A stretch of 64,000 bases of DNA. Origin: Aradus depressus (taxonomy: Eukaryota > Arthropoda > Insecta > Hemiptera > Aradidae). The notes under the pieces are model-generated. The model did not search any database, had not been told where the DNA came from, and saw nothing but the letters and a program-made list of their open reading frames with translations. Below are positions 9,801 to 19,289 of this stretch, piece after piece. Positions within the stretch are counted from its first letter, which is position 1; the number at the start of each line of letters is the position of its first letter. The stretch lies in contig OY759218.1 of NCBI GenBank assembly GCA_963662175.1, forward strand, positions 6,750,001 through 6,814,000. Direction: 5' to 3'. Position numbers and translations under genes: made by a program.

Positions 9801-10031
9801 AAAACTCGCACCAGCCCATACCACCCGGAATCGGACGGCCTGGTCGAGCGGTTTAACCGCACCCTGGGCAACATGCTTTGTCATTTCTGCAATGATCATC
9901 AGGACGACTGGGATCAGCAGCTGCCTCTCGTTATGCTGGCGGATCGGTCGAGTCGTCACGAGACAACGCAGCTTACGCCTTACTACGCGTTATTCGGCAG
10001 AGAGGTCCGCTACAATATATTTAAAACATGA
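6747..10031 (+). CDS. pol: pol polyprotein (PR-RT-RNase H-integrase), C-terminally truncated
   Basis: One open frame of 1094 codons that overlaps gag by 61 bases in the -1 frame; translation would enter at 6798-6804 rather than at its own ATG. Protease has DSGA at residues 63-66. RT has YLDD at 478-481 (8178-8189) and RNase H the TDAS region near 8625. Integrase has an HHCC finger at H870, H878, C908, C911 and a catalytic triad D938, D998, E1034, with 35 residues between the last two (DD35E). All catalytic residues are present, and no stop interrupts the frame. The C-terminus ends shortly after YYALFGREVR; the GPY/F region is absent, and the last codons come from LTR remnant and flanking DNA. 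Confidence 0.93.
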   Translation: MGLQPKRTHQESVQDVAGKLKSVSDEDHALAGQKLVPTVKGDRSSRNFVMIKVNGVPTKELVDSGASLTLLSAQFAKENRIQAQEPYAGSLRNAGGGRIGTSGVAKVAVTIGSEERTHPCVVGDIWCDVLLGIDLLEMNQACLELGKGTLKIGTGVSQLVSQEVLPCIQQLSAVLVENVIVPGRHEVLGSVYVSAKDGTEVIFEPKWEAGEKMGVCVARSAAVVHQGVMIVRLMNPGPEPTTIFAGTNLGLVEEFCQTVASVTVNEDGSGDIQRLFDLGTASISSAQKEQLTRLLDDFKDIYSTGSTDIGRTGLVKHRIGTDNTTPIKQPFRRIPAQRRQTVEKLVLEMLDQNVIEPSQSPWASPIVLVRKKDGSIRFCVDYRRPNQVTKKDAYPLPRIDDILDNLAGAKYFSSLDLASGYWQVEMETQDNEKTAFITCEGLYQFKVLPFGLCNAPSTFQRLMDTVLSGLKWKTSMVYLDDIVVWSGTVEEHLERLREVFERIHQARLKLKPKKCQLLRDQITYLGHVVSAEGIATDPDKIKAGVEWPTPDSVRALRSFLGFSAYYRRFIRGFADITAPLYKATEKSARFLFGSELQERFERLKIALTSAPVLALPKGDGTFTLDTDASYMGLEAVLSQVQEGQERVISYASRALTKVERRYCTTRKEMLALVFAVRHFRFYLYGTIFTVRTDHSSLKWLQSFKDPEGQVARWLELLAPYNFNVVHRPGKAHGNADGLSRSCGQCGKEKDESEEKGGEVVKGEMEEDCLSDEEGEEILVGAIRSSDELAIAQKEDAQLSAVFDWLTKGARPAFSDVRGKSPKLLSLWAQWSRLELRDGLIHRRWEEEGKPPRYQFVVPRSLIDEILGNLHDSAAGGAHLGITRTLQKVRDRFHWSGHQRDFEEWIKSCESCGARKGTKTRAPMQRVAAGFSFQRVAMDILGPLPRTQGGNRYVVVVADYFTKWVEAYPVVNIEAETIADTLLKEFIARYGAPYELHTDQGRQFDSQLFADLMRRLCITKTRTSPYHPESDGLVERFNRTLGNMLCHFCNDHQDDWDQQLPLVMLADRSSRHETTQLTPYYALFGREVRYNIFKT
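6798..6804 (+). promoter_or_regulatory. Programmed -1 frameshift heptamer GGGAAAC
   Basis: Gag is read G GGA AAC TAA, so the heptamer is in the X XXY YYZ phase and its last codon abuts the gag stop. Slipping back one base gives GGG AAA CTA and enters pol. Phase and position are seen directly; function is by analogy with retroviral slip sites. Confidence 0.75.
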
Positions 10032-10400
10032 GTGTAAGCTTGTTTTTCAATATAGAAATATGTTTCAATAACATTTAATATAGTAAATAACTCTAAAATT
10101 GGAAGGAAATAACGGTTACAAAATAACATAAATTTTGGAAACTGAGAAGGTGTCTTTGATCCCCTATTCATTCTCTAAATAAACGTTTCTAAGTTACTTG
10201 CAATTTTTCTTTGAACTAATCTTAGAAATAAATAAATATTTGTAAATGAAGTATGAATTGTTTATTATTCAAAATTTCAAGTTAAATAAAACAAGTTTAA
10301 TTTTTAAATAAAAATGCCTTATACGTTCGAGATAATTGAAAATGACTTGAAAATTATTTAAAAAATACATGGAATTAAAAAAAAAACCGCCGGGTTTTTA
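10020..10400. other. AT-rich DNA 3' of the Ty3 element
   Basis: No second LTR and no gene. Mostly A/T runs. Confidence 0.45.
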
Positions 10401-10419
10401 GTTTTTTTTTTTTAAATTG

Positions 10420-10700
10420 AGAATAAGGGAAGTTAGGTTTGTAATCGGTGAGAATTCTGGGAATTTCATGTTTTTCGACTCCCTGATTCCAAAAAAGAAA
10501 AAAAAAAATATGTTTGTCTGTCTGTGAACACGGTAACTCCCGATAGAAAGAATATATAAACCCGAAAATGTATATGTGTATCCAGAACCCCATAAGACAC
10601 TTTTTGATTTTCAAACAAATAGACCACAAGGAAGGGGAGAGGGCTTAACCGAATAACTGCCTTTATGGTGAATGTATTGACACGAAATTCTATATGTTTT
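10420..10700 (+). repeat. Family M element, plus orientation, 5' half
   Basis: Reads GGGAAGTTAGG, AATTTCATGTTTTTCGAC, CTCCCTGATTCCAAAAAA, an A-run, GTCTGTCTGTGAACACGG, TAACTCCCGATAGAAAG, then an internal unit ending near 10690. The 3' half is absent. Confidence 0.65.
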
Positions 10701-11360
10701 CGTTATAAAACAATTGGACAACAGCACATTTCGTTCATAGCACCGACTGCACATAACAAATTGCTTAACAAAATAAAAAATGAAAACAAAGCCTATTATT
10801 AAAGCCCATATTAAAATAAATATGTTCAAAAAGTTTCTTCTTTTAAAAAATGGGAACCTTTTTGGATATATCATATATAACTAACAATTTATTATAAAAA
10901 AATAAACACAAATATTGCATAGTAATATAAAATGTTGGCATCCATAAATGAAATGATATGCATTATTCTCGTCTCTCGCTTTGTAAACATTATATAGTTT
11001 TCATTTATCTCATTTTTATATGATTAAAAAAATGTATAAAAAGAAAAACATCATTTGGTTATCTTATACTTTATATTTGTTCTTATTCCATGTCTCTACA
11101 TTAGTTTTAATTCAATTTTTGATTAAATTTGGATGTTTCTTTTAGTCACTGCTTTGACCGTTTAATTTTGAATACATGTACCTGAGTACAGAAAATGCCC
11201 ACACACAGAACATCTTCATGGGCCATTCTGTCTTTTTATTGCAATGATTAGAAATTATATATATATATATATATATTTTTGTTTTGTAAATTAATGTATG
11301 TATGTATGTAATTATTGTAATTAATATGTACAGAAATGTAAAAATAAAAAAATAAAAACC
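10701..11360. other. AT-rich DNA with microsatellites
   Basis: Contains a (TA)n tract at about 11257-11276 and a TGTA repeat near 11295-11310. No gene supported. Confidence 0.45.
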
Positions 11361-11365
11361 CTATA

Positions 11366-11530
11366 AGTAGAACACCAGTTAATTTTCTGCGAAACCGGGA
11401 GGCTCCATTGAATACACTAATAATTGCCGATGTAATGAATGTATAAAAATTTAGTATGAGGATTCCTATATAAGTCAACTATTGATTTTAGCCTAAATGA
11501 TCCAATGGTTTTGGAAGAGATAAATTTTAA
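11366..11530 (+). repeat. Family M fragment, plus orientation
   Basis: Contains TAATAATTGCCGATGTAATG, AATTTAGTATGAGGATTC and a diverged GATTTTAGCCTAAATGATCC segment; the ends are eroded. Confidence 0.55.
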
Positions 11531-11804
11531 TTGTGAAGTACATTGCAGGACAAACACCGATTATTTTTTGTTTAGAATTTGGTTGTCTAGATCTGTTTTA
11601 AGTATTTTTCGAAACCTAAAGGGTAGAGCCTCACAAAGCCGATTTAAAGATAATTCTGCCCCTCGCTTTCCTTTATAATAGCCGAAATGTAAATTTGAAC
11701 CATAAAATAGATTAAGTATCACTATTTTATTTATTAAGAAATGAATTTACAACAAACAAGATTTAATAGTGCAATACAAAGTTCGAAAATAAAAACTTCT
11801 CCTG

Positions 11805-12345
11805 AATCCTCTGCAAAATGTTGTAGTTTTCGAGTTGAGCCCCTTTCCTTTGGACGATTTCGCTGAAAAATAATAGTTGTCGTCCTCATGAATTTCTGGA
11901 TACACATATAAAATGTCGTCTCGATACATTCATTCTATCGGAAGTTACCGTGTTCACAGATACTTCTGTCAGTAGCTCAGAGAGATAACGTGCTTGTCTA
12001 CTGAGCTCAAGATCAAGGGTTCGAAACCCGGCCGAGTTCCTTAGGTTTTTTTTTTCGGAAAGGTGAAAGCACCTTGAGCATGCCGTCTCATGGGACTTTA
12101 AGTGTTGGTGAGTAAAAAATGTAGGATAGGCAATATTTAGGATCTCATGTCCACCAGAGCGACGGAAGAGCACTCTGTGAGTAGGCGATATGACTTGGTA
12201 GTTAAAGCCCGGGCATGAGTCAATAACTAACTTCACAGACAACATTTTTTTTTGTATTTTTGGAATCAGGGGGTCGGAAAACATGAAACTCCGGTGTAAG
12301 CTCAACATCTAATTACATAACTTCAGTAGCTTGGGAAGTAAAACA
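11805..12345 (-). repeat. Family M element interrupted by a SINE
   Basis: Left part 11805-11960 (reverse unit, ATACATTCATTCTATCGGAAG, GTTACCGTGTTCACAGATA) resumes at about 12234 with CTTCACAGACAACATTTTT and TTTTTGGAATCAGGGGGTCG. A SINE occupies the gap, and TTCACAGA is present on both sides. Confidence 0.7.
11967..12228 (+). mobile_element. tRNA-derived SINE nested in family M
   Basis: Shows AGTAGCTCAG (A box, 11971), GGGTTCGAAACCC (B box, about 12018-12030), TGAGCATGCCGTC, CCACCAGAGCGACG and GCCCGGGCATGAGTC. A middle segment (the CCCTAGGTGAATAAA part) is deleted. Confidence 0.82.
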
Positions 12346-12787
12346 CTTTTTTTGCCTCTAGTCATAACTTTATTTTTACATTTTTAAAATTTTTTTTGTA
12401 TTTATGAAGGAATAAAATGTTTTTAGGAAGTTTAAACCGAGAACTGTGCGCTCGGTTGGAAGACAGTTTACTGACAGTTGAAACTTTACTACTGGAAGAA
12501 AGAGCTCCTGACAAGAGGTGTGTATGTACCCACAAATCTAGTTCGAATCAGCTTCAATATAAGCCTGAATTACCTACGGGAGCCTTCTCCAATAAGATTG
12601 GCAAACCAGTTAAACAGTACTTATATTATATTGCTACATACATTTTTGAAACATGCTAAAAACGTTATACAAATAGACAACAAATTTAATTAAAATAAAG
12701 TGTCATAAGTACATTTTTGTTACGAGCTGCAATAAATATTTTTTGTTGATTATTTCCGGCATTTTATTCCCACAAATGTCAGTTTTT
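12346..12787. other. Unassigned AT-rich DNA
   Basis: Two overlapping short open frames at 12417-12693 have no recognisable motif. Nothing else was seen. Confidence 0.35.
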
Positions 12788-12895
12788 TTTTTTGTTTTTT
12801 TTTTTGACAATATTTCGAGATGCTTCCCCATCCCTTCTTCTGGTCACTGTGAACACGTTCATTGGGAAAGAACGTGGAAGTGTCCCAAAATATAG
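12788..12895. repeat. Inverted pair of hairpin-forming arms (family R-like)
   Basis: On the minus strand, GACCAGAAGAAGGGATG, GGGAAG, CATCTCGAAATATTGTC: a 6-bp stem (GGGATG/CATCTC) followed by GAAA. On the plus strand the facing arm contains a CACGTTC/GAACGTG hairpin and ATATAGTC. The ends GACAATAT and ATATAGTC suggest a fold-back unit. Confidence 0.45.
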
Positions 12896-12984
12896 TCAAC
12901 AAAGAAAAAAAGAAGACACATCTGAGGAGAAAAAAGGACAGAAAAAATGAACATAGTAAGAGAAGGTTAAGAAAGACATAAATA

Positions 12985-13115
12985 TATTTGTTAATATTTA
13001 TTTCAGGAAGCTCCAGTAATAAATATATTTATTTCTGGAAGCTCTAATATAAACACATTTATTACGGGTAGCTCCTATAATAAATGTATATATATAGATT
13101 ACTGATAGCTCTAAC
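12985..13115 (+). repeat. Degenerate tandem repeat, about 35-bp unit
   Basis: Four imperfect units of the form TTTATT..GGAAGCTC...TAATAAATA are seen in succession (GGAAGCTCC, GGAAGCTCT, GGTAGCTCC, GATAGCTCT). Confidence 0.5.
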
Positions 13116-13640
13116 GGGATATAAAAGAAGCTGAAAGTTTGTTCATGACATGAAAACGGCTGCACGTATATTCACGAAATTTACAGGTTATTTGAAGCAT
13201 TTCATTTTAGAATATAGGCTAGGCGGCACACGAATATCAAATTGGGGTGGAAACAGATTTTATTCTTTGTTCGCGCATCCAAAGGAATCGACTAATTTTA
13301 TAATCACGAAACCTGCAGGTTATACACAAGATTGACCCAATTTGAAATATAGGATGTGGCATCTACAAATTTTTATTTATGAGACACAGTTCAGGAGGGG
13401 TCATATTTGTTACATAACATTTCAAAGGAGTAGACGAGACAAGTTCACAAATGTAAATATTATTTTTGGAGAAACGAAAAAAAATTATTTCAGTAGCCAC
13501 ATCATTTTGAAGATACACGATTCGGAAAAAATATAGCTTTTGACCCTTTTCCGCGGGTAGAAGAGGGGATTACAGAGCGGGGAATGAGAGGTTCAACGAA
13601 ATTTCATGAAACTTTCAAGACCTCTTTAAGTTAGCTAGTT
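13116..13640. other. Unassigned DNA upstream of a SINE
   Basis: Two short open frames (13150-13335, 13342-13536) without known motifs. Phrases such as TTTACAGGTTAT and AACCTGCAGGTTATACAC hint at an old repeat. No support for a gene. Confidence 0.3.
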
Positions 13641-13644
13641 ATTA

Positions 13645-13908
13645 TGACTCATGCCCGGACTTTAACTATGAGGTCATATCGCCTACTACCAGATCGCTCT
13701 TTCGTCACTCTGGTGGACATGAGCCCGACTCTACTATGTGAGTTCTAAATTTTGCCTACCCTAAATTTTTATTCACCTAGGGTAGGGGTCTTTAACGAGT
13801 GCCTGTACAAGCTCAGGACCAACGCAAGGACGGCATGCTTAAGTTAATTTTACCTCCCAGATAAAATAAACTAAGGTGTTTAAGCCCGCGTTCTTGAGCT
13901 CAGTAAGG
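13645..13908 (-). mobile_element. tRNA-derived SINE, near full length
   Basis: Minus-strand copy with GACTCATGCCCGG at 13645 and TACCTCCCAGATAAAATAAA near the head. The head is degraded at CCGCGTTCTTGAGCTCAG. Confidence 0.8.
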
Positions 13909-14499
13909 ATCTCTTAAATATAGCAAAACTTAAAATATGTGCATATTAATTTTAAAACTGTGATATCCGACGTTGCTGTGGAATCACCAATTCTCATCCA
14001 GCATTTATCAATAAAATGTATTATAGTAAAATGATTGCTAAATAACATTAAAGAACGCGTCGAAATGGCACGAATAAGAGTGAATTTACCAGGCAACGCA
14101 GGGTAACAGCAAATAAATATACAAAACTGTATTTCAACAGAAGACATGAATAAAAACGTTAATTCAAGATTTTAGAACTCAAAGGGCAGTTTTTTTTTTT
14201 TGTCAAATTTATACTAAAAAACAAGTTATAGATTAAAAAATAATTAAATACATAGCCAATGCTCCTTATTGTTGTTGAAAAATAATTTCTTCACCACATT
14301 TGCCACTGATCAGACACATGCTTTCTACTTCGAGCTTCGCTCAACATACACTCACTAATTACACTGATATACTAATTAACTACACATTTTCGAAAATAAC
14401 ACCTTAGTTATAGGAGATTATACTGTACAATTATTTTTTTTTTTTTTGTTTTCATAAACACTGAAATTTTCAAAAATTAAAACAAAACCAACAAACTTA

Positions 14500-14610
14500 T
14501 CATACACAGCTTTCTGGTAGTTGGCTTGTCATAAGCCTCTCTTTGATAGCGTTTCCATTAAGTTCGGGCTCGTGTTGACATTCTTCTTTTGTCCAGACAC
14601 CCTTTCCATT
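14500..14610 (-). CDS. side-like: Sidestep-like receptor, terminal coding exon
   Basis: The acceptor TAATAATGTTCACAG is followed at 14610 by an open frame (NGKGVWTKEECQHEPELNG...) of 36 codons ending LPESCV and TGA (14500-14502), then TAA. It starts in phase 0, exactly what the exon at 16506-16591 requires. The ending S-C-V fits the class I PDZ-ligand pattern (S/T-x-hydrophobic). Known from the sequence: splice signal, phase, stop. Inferred: membership of this gene. Confidence 0.72.
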   Translation of the reverse strand, partial: NGKGVWTKEECQHEPELNGNAIKERLMTSQLPESCV

Positions 14611-14814
14611 CTGTGAACATTATTAACATAATTTCAAAAACATAATAATATAATTAGATAACTCATACAATTTTGTACACACTTGTAAATTATATACATC
14701 AAACAATATTAAATCCTAGAGTACAAACACATACAAGATAAATAATATTAATTATTTTAAAAAAATAATAGAAAATGCATAATATTAATTAATACAATAG
14801 ATACTATCTGTATT

Positions 14815-14990
14815 AAACGTTTTATATTTCTTTAAGTTGAATTTTCTTTCACGAGGATATTTCGGGCAAATACATGCCCCTTTCTCAGGTCACAAGGAGC
14901 AAAATATAGAAAAAAAATATATAAAGAAATAAATCTACAAATAATAATAAAGTAAATAGTAACAAATACACATAATGATATGTGTTATGA
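14815..14990 (-). repeat. Family R element, partial
   Basis: Minus strand reads TATATTTTGCTCCTTGTGAC then CTGAGAAAGGGGCATG...TGCCCGAAATATCCTCGTG. The stem GGGCA/TGCCC differs in sequence from other copies but keeps pairing. Confidence 0.55.
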
Positions 14991-14999
14991 AATTAGCAC

Positions 15000-15715
15000 T
15001 CCAAAAATTAACAACGTAATTACTTTATTTGTCATTTCTAAACTGAGAACGGATTTTATAACATATGCATATCGAACATAATAATTATGACAGATGTTTT
15101 AATAATAAAAATATTGAACAAATTAATTTTATTTCTGTCAGGTAATAGCTGAGTTATCCGCCCCAAAGTTGAACTATCGGTTTATTTGGTATATCGTATT
15201 TAATTGTTATTTTGAACTTTATGGGTTGGGTAAGGAGATTCTTTATTCATCGTCTATTTTGATGACTTCAACTAGTAACAGTAAGGAATATTTAATATTT
15301 TATTATTTCCTCACTCATGCAAACATTGGTTCATTGACTCGATATTACATTCACAAAAAAGGGCTCCGTAAACGAACTAAAGCATACATTATGATTCGGA
15401 TTGCAAGAACGTTCCTATATTTAATGACTCATAAATGTTTTAGTACTTCTCATGTAGTGTTTAGATCCAGAAGACTTCGTATGTTGGTATATCATATTGT
15501 ATAAATAATTTGTCATAGGAAAACGGACGTCATCTCATTTTCCTCAATTTTATGCAGAGAGAGATATATATATATGAAAAAGTTAAAAAATAATTGATAT
15601 TAGATTTCCACCAGAAATTATTTCTATGCGTCTCAATTTTCATTTAAGTAGTTGTCAGTTGGGAATTAAGCGTATAGAAAACGTAGTCGTTATTCAAGAG
15701 AGCTCTTTACAACAT
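15000..15715. other. 3.3/1.9-kb intron DNA, unassigned
   Basis: A plus-strand open frame at 15169-15504 (111 codons) has no recognised motif and lies within the receptor's last intron. A (TA)/(GA) tract sits near 15548-15565. No gene supported. Confidence 0.35.
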
Positions 15716-15719
15716 TAAA

Positions 15720-15905
15720 TAGACGTTTCGAGAGGAACTCCAAGTATCTATAATTTATAATATATTCATATATTCATATAATATATTCTGTATAGAGATC
15801 AATAAGAAAAAAAATTGTTTACAATAAAGATCGGCAAATAAATTATAGATACCGATTATATGAGTTATCGCCGAAACATCTGGCTAAGTTGTAAAGACCA
15901 AATAT
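15720..15905. repeat. Inverted-repeat element related in layout to family F
   Basis: The left arm (minus sense) reads TAGATACTTGGAG..CTCTCGAAACGTC and the right arm TAGATACCGAT..ATCGCCGAAACATC. Both end in CGAAAC, as in family F, around a TATTCATA-rich centre. Confidence 0.5.
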
Positions 15906-16505
15906 AAATATTGAAAAAAAAATTTAAAAAATAATATTGGAAGAATAAAGCTGTTGATTTTTTCCCGTGATTTTTTCCAGAGGTACCGCACATATCAACA
16001 TCCCAGAGAAGTTTAAGAAACACAAAGAATAAAGCTATGGAAAATATATATTATTATTATTAGTATACATAAGGATACCTTGTACAAATTGTGGAAACGA
16101 GTGAAAAATGAAAGCTTACGAAGTAGTGTGACATTACAAACATATATGTGAAAATAAACCACAGAATGTACTTTAAAAAACACCACGAAAAATTAGCAAA
16201 CTTTTACGTGAATTTTTCTCATAATTTATTTTTTAATAGTAAACATTAATTTTAAATATCCCGAAAATTGTATTACTTATATACTTTCTTTTCTTGTGGT
16301 AGTTTATTTATTACTCTTCTATTTTAAAAAAATAATGCAAAATCGTTATAATTTTAATGGTTTTGAAAGAAAAGTTTTGAAACCACAAAAATTAAATGAC
16401 AGGTTAGTACCAGCTATCTAAAATTAAGAAAATTGGGGAAAAAACTAAGAAAACTAACAAAATAATAATTTCCGAAATTAATTTTAAAAAATGTAAATTA
16501 TTCAC

Positions 16506-16591
16506 CTGAACAGAATCCGGGACATTCCAGAAAGGTTTAGAAGCTTTCTGAGAGAAGTGTTGTTCTTCTTTCTCAAGGTCTGATGTTGGTT
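16506..16591 (-). CDS. side-like: Sidestep-like receptor, penultimate cytoplasmic exon
   Basis: Acceptor CTGTTCTATGCAG before 16591 and donor TCTGTTCAG|GTGAAT at 16506/16505 bracket 86 bases. With the G carried over from the transmembrane exon they read EPTSDLEKEEQHFSQKASKP followed by FWNVPDSVQ and end in phase 0. Both junctions and both phases fit their neighbours. The product is charged and polar, as expected of a cytoplasmic tail. Confidence 0.72.
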
Positions 16592-17975
16592 CTGCATAGA
16601 ACAGCGAGTGGATTCAACATGAAAATGTTTGTAAACATAGTTTAAAAAAAAATAAATAAAAAATATATATATGTAGTAAATCGGGGAAAGACAAGGAATG
16701 TTAGAGTTTGACCAAGCGAGGATCCTGACATTTGAATTTGTGAATTTTGCTAAGCTTTTAAGGACATATGAAAGAAACAAAATAGATTAAGTTTAATTGA
16801 TGATGATCATCATAGCTCAAAAAATGTGCTCATTAATGTCCTCCTCAAATATATATTTATTTTTTCTGGAAAATAGTTGAAGCTAATTGGCTTCTCCATA
16901 TTCATCTAAAAACTTATTAAGAAAAAAACTATCACAGGAATTACATTATTATATTATATATATAGAGAGAGAGAGAATAAAAAATTTAAAAAAAGTTGAA
17001 GTAAATGTCTACTCTATAACCATATATTCCTTATTTATTATTATTTTTTTAAAAAGATTATCTGTATCTAGTATTTATGTTATTAATACGATTATTATTA
17101 ATTTATCTGTTTAATGTCTCTAGTCATGATATACATAGTTCTTTATATAAACTATGTTATATTTTTCCTCTTAGTCTAAATTACTTTAGTATTTATGTTT
17201 TCATTATTAACAGTATTCATTTTCCAATTATTAGTTGTATAAATATCAACTCGATTCTAGAATTTTCATTTATTTTCTGTTAGTATTGTTATAATTATTT
17301 CTTCTTTCGTCTATCTTTTTATTTAATTCTATTCTATTATTTTTTGAAATTATAATTATTGTTGTTATTAGTGGGTACCATTTTAGTTTCTCTTTATTTA
17401 TTATTACTACTTGTCTATTATTATCTATTTTAAATGGTTTATATATGTATATAATAAAAGAAAATATATATATTTATTTTCTTTTATTATTAATCTTTTA
17501 TTTATTTATCTTGTCTTATTCTTATTGTATCAAATTTATAAATGCATGTTGTTTAAATTAATAATGTTTACAAATTGTATATTGAGCTCAGTCCCGACAA
17601 TGAGAATTATTATTATATAATGTTTACTTGACCAGTCAATAGAAAAAAAAAAAAAAAAAAACGGTAATTTTATTATCATTTAGGTAAACTACGAGAAAGT
17701 TTCAGGTCTGGATTTAAATCCAGATTACACATTAATGTGTAGAACTGTGAGAGGGATAGTTGAGAAATGGACAACACTATACTGAATTTAGAGTTGTGAG
17801 TTAGTTCGACGGATGGACAATAGATGTCACCCTCTGTCTCTATTAGGGTGTCAAACAAAACATGTCTTTTGAATTCCCTGATATCTCCCAGATTCAATTT
17901 TTAAAATATTTATCCTGGTGCACCAGATTAAACTATAGATATTTTTTTTAGAAAATAGCAATAAAAAAATTATAT
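16592..17975. other. AT-rich intron DNA
   Basis: Very AT-rich, with T-rich runs and short open frames on the plus strand (16887-17620). A (GA)n tract lies at about 16964-16977 and an A-run at about 17642-17660. 17676-17900 has a minus-strand open frame of 73 codons without known motif. Nothing supportable. Confidence 0.45.
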
Positions 17976-17979
17976 TTAA

Positions 17980-18520
17980 AAAGAGAGAAAGAACTGGACT
18001 ACTATGCTAAATAACAAACTTAATTTATTGAAATACTGTCTCTTCCATGAGAAATTTATAAATACTACAGGTTTCGGTATGACTCAGAGTTTCAAAACAA
18101 CATTTCAGGATGATTTTCGACATGCATCTCGAAAACCGGACGACCTGCGAAAAATAGTATTGCATGAATATGTATTCCAGTTTTCTCTACAAATTTTACA
18201 TAAAAAATTTTTTGATTAGATATCTTGTAAAAAGTACTTAGGACCCGAGGTAAAGTGAACTCAATTTTCCTCCGATTTCGGTCAAAATTCAATGAGATCT
18301 AAATTAGCACATGTGACTTCTTCATTCCAAATTTTAAGTTAGTAGCTACAAAAGTTTTTGCGGTAGAGGGCTCACAACTTTCCATCACATCACAGACACA
18401 CCTTAGCGAGAATTCAGGGAACCTTGAAACGTAGAAATCCGTTGAAACCTCGATCTCAGACTTCCGCACGATTACAATATTTACTTCCTTACACTATAGG
18501 TATAACGAAGTAAGAAGGTC
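17980..18520 (+). repeat. Family N dispersed repeat, near-complete copy
   Basis: Shares with 46660-47250 the phrases CCGGACGACCTGCGA/CCGGGCGACCTGCAA, CAGTTTTCTCTACAA, TTTTTTGATTAG, CTCAATTTTCCTCCGATTTC, GAGGGCTCACAA, CCGTTGAAA and ACTTCCTTA at its end. Partial copies lie at 39440-39740 (+), 40240-40425 (-) and about 42420-42580 (+). No coding motif; class unknown. Confidence 0.65.
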
Positions 18521-18689
18521 ATAACAATTTCACACTGCCTTTTTTTAGTCTTTTCCAAGATGGTATTGTAATATTCAGGCCAAAATGTAGCCAATGGGAT
18601 GTAAAAAAAAAAAAAAAAACCTGTTTTCATAGAGCTCAGAGGAAACTAGCGCATGTGATCTACAACCAATTTTACTTCACATGCAGGTA

Positions 18690-19104
18690 ATATAGGAGAA
18701 GTTATATAATAGGCCAAAAATTCGATGTTTAATTTTCACCGGAATTTCATTTTTTCTGACTCCCTGAATCCAAAAATGGAAAAAAAAAAATTTCGTGCGT
18801 GTTTGTGTATGTATGTCTGTAGATAACTCAACCTATCTATCTATCTATCGTGGCGCTACAACCCGGTGACGGGTCCTGGCCTCCTCCACTAACAGCCGCC
18901 AATTGTCTCGATCCTGTACGGCTGCCATCCAGTTCCTGATGCGGAATATGAGATAACTCAACCATATGTAGATAACTTCAACCATATCAGCCAAAGGGAA
19001 TGAGGAGAGATTAGAACGGGGAGCCTAACTCATAAACCCAAATAAATGACTACCTATATAATGAATGTATCGACGCAAAGTTTTATGATTGAGAAGTCCC
19101 TGAG

Positions 19105-19105
<1 letters not shown>
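18690..19105 (+). repeat. Family M element with a short insertion
   Basis: TATAGGAGAAGTTATATAATAGG, ATTTTCACCGGAATTTCA, CTCCCTGAATCCAAAAATGG and an A-run lead into TGTCTGTAGATAACTCAACC. After the insertion the element resumes with GATAACTCAACC and an internal unit (AATGAATGTATCGACG). Confidence 0.65.
18834..18950 (+). mobile_element. 117-bp retroposed fragment with 13-bp target duplication
   Basis: AGATAACTCAACC occurs at 18821-18833 and 18951-18963. Between them lies (TATC)n followed by GTGGCGCTACAACCCGGTG and TCCTGGCCTCCTCC, a GC-richer module unlike its surroundings. The long target duplication indicates LINE-type insertion. Confidence 0.6.
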
Positions 19106-19108
<3 letters not shown>

Positions 19109-19147
<39 letters not shown>

Positions 19148-19175
19148 TTTGCGTCGATACATTATTATATACATG

Positions 19176-19208
<33 letters not shown>
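19109..19208. repeat. TA microsatellites flanking a short inverted repeat
   Basis: Two (TA)n tracts (about 19111-19145 and 19183-19208) surround ACTTTGCGTCGATACATTA, which is the reverse of TAATGAATGTATCGACGCAAAGT at the end of the preceding family M copy. Confidence 0.6.
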
Positions 19209-19289
19209 CGCTACCTTAGAACAAGACTGTCACAACTAAAAAAATGTGAATATTTGGGAAATCACATTTTAGAATTCATCCGAGAAACA

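Larger units (their letters stand above)
5868..10019 (+). mobile_element. Ty3/gypsy LTR retrotransposon, Mag-like, 3'-deleted
   Basis: The element comprises a 5' LTR (5873-5950), primer site, gag, a -1 frameshift site and pol in the order protease, RT, RNase H, integrase. It is bounded by a 5-bp duplication ATATA at 5868-5872 and 10015-10019. The short LTR starting TG and ending CA fits the Mag lineage (the silkworm mag element is known for LTRs of about this size). Integrase stops short and is followed at once by CCGCTACA (10007-10014), the same eight bases that end the 5' LTR, so the 3' end of pol and most of the 3' LTR appear to have been deleted. Its base composition is clearly more GC-rich than the host DNA around it. 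Lineage assignment is inference. Confidence 0.88.

Noticed and set aside
10015..10400. Search for a normal 3' LTR of the Mag-like element
   Set aside because: No copy of 5873-5950 beyond the last eight bases; the element is 3'-deleted.
15169..15504. 111-codon plus-strand ORF in the receptor intron
   Set aside because: No motif, AT-driven composition, no splice context that I could support.
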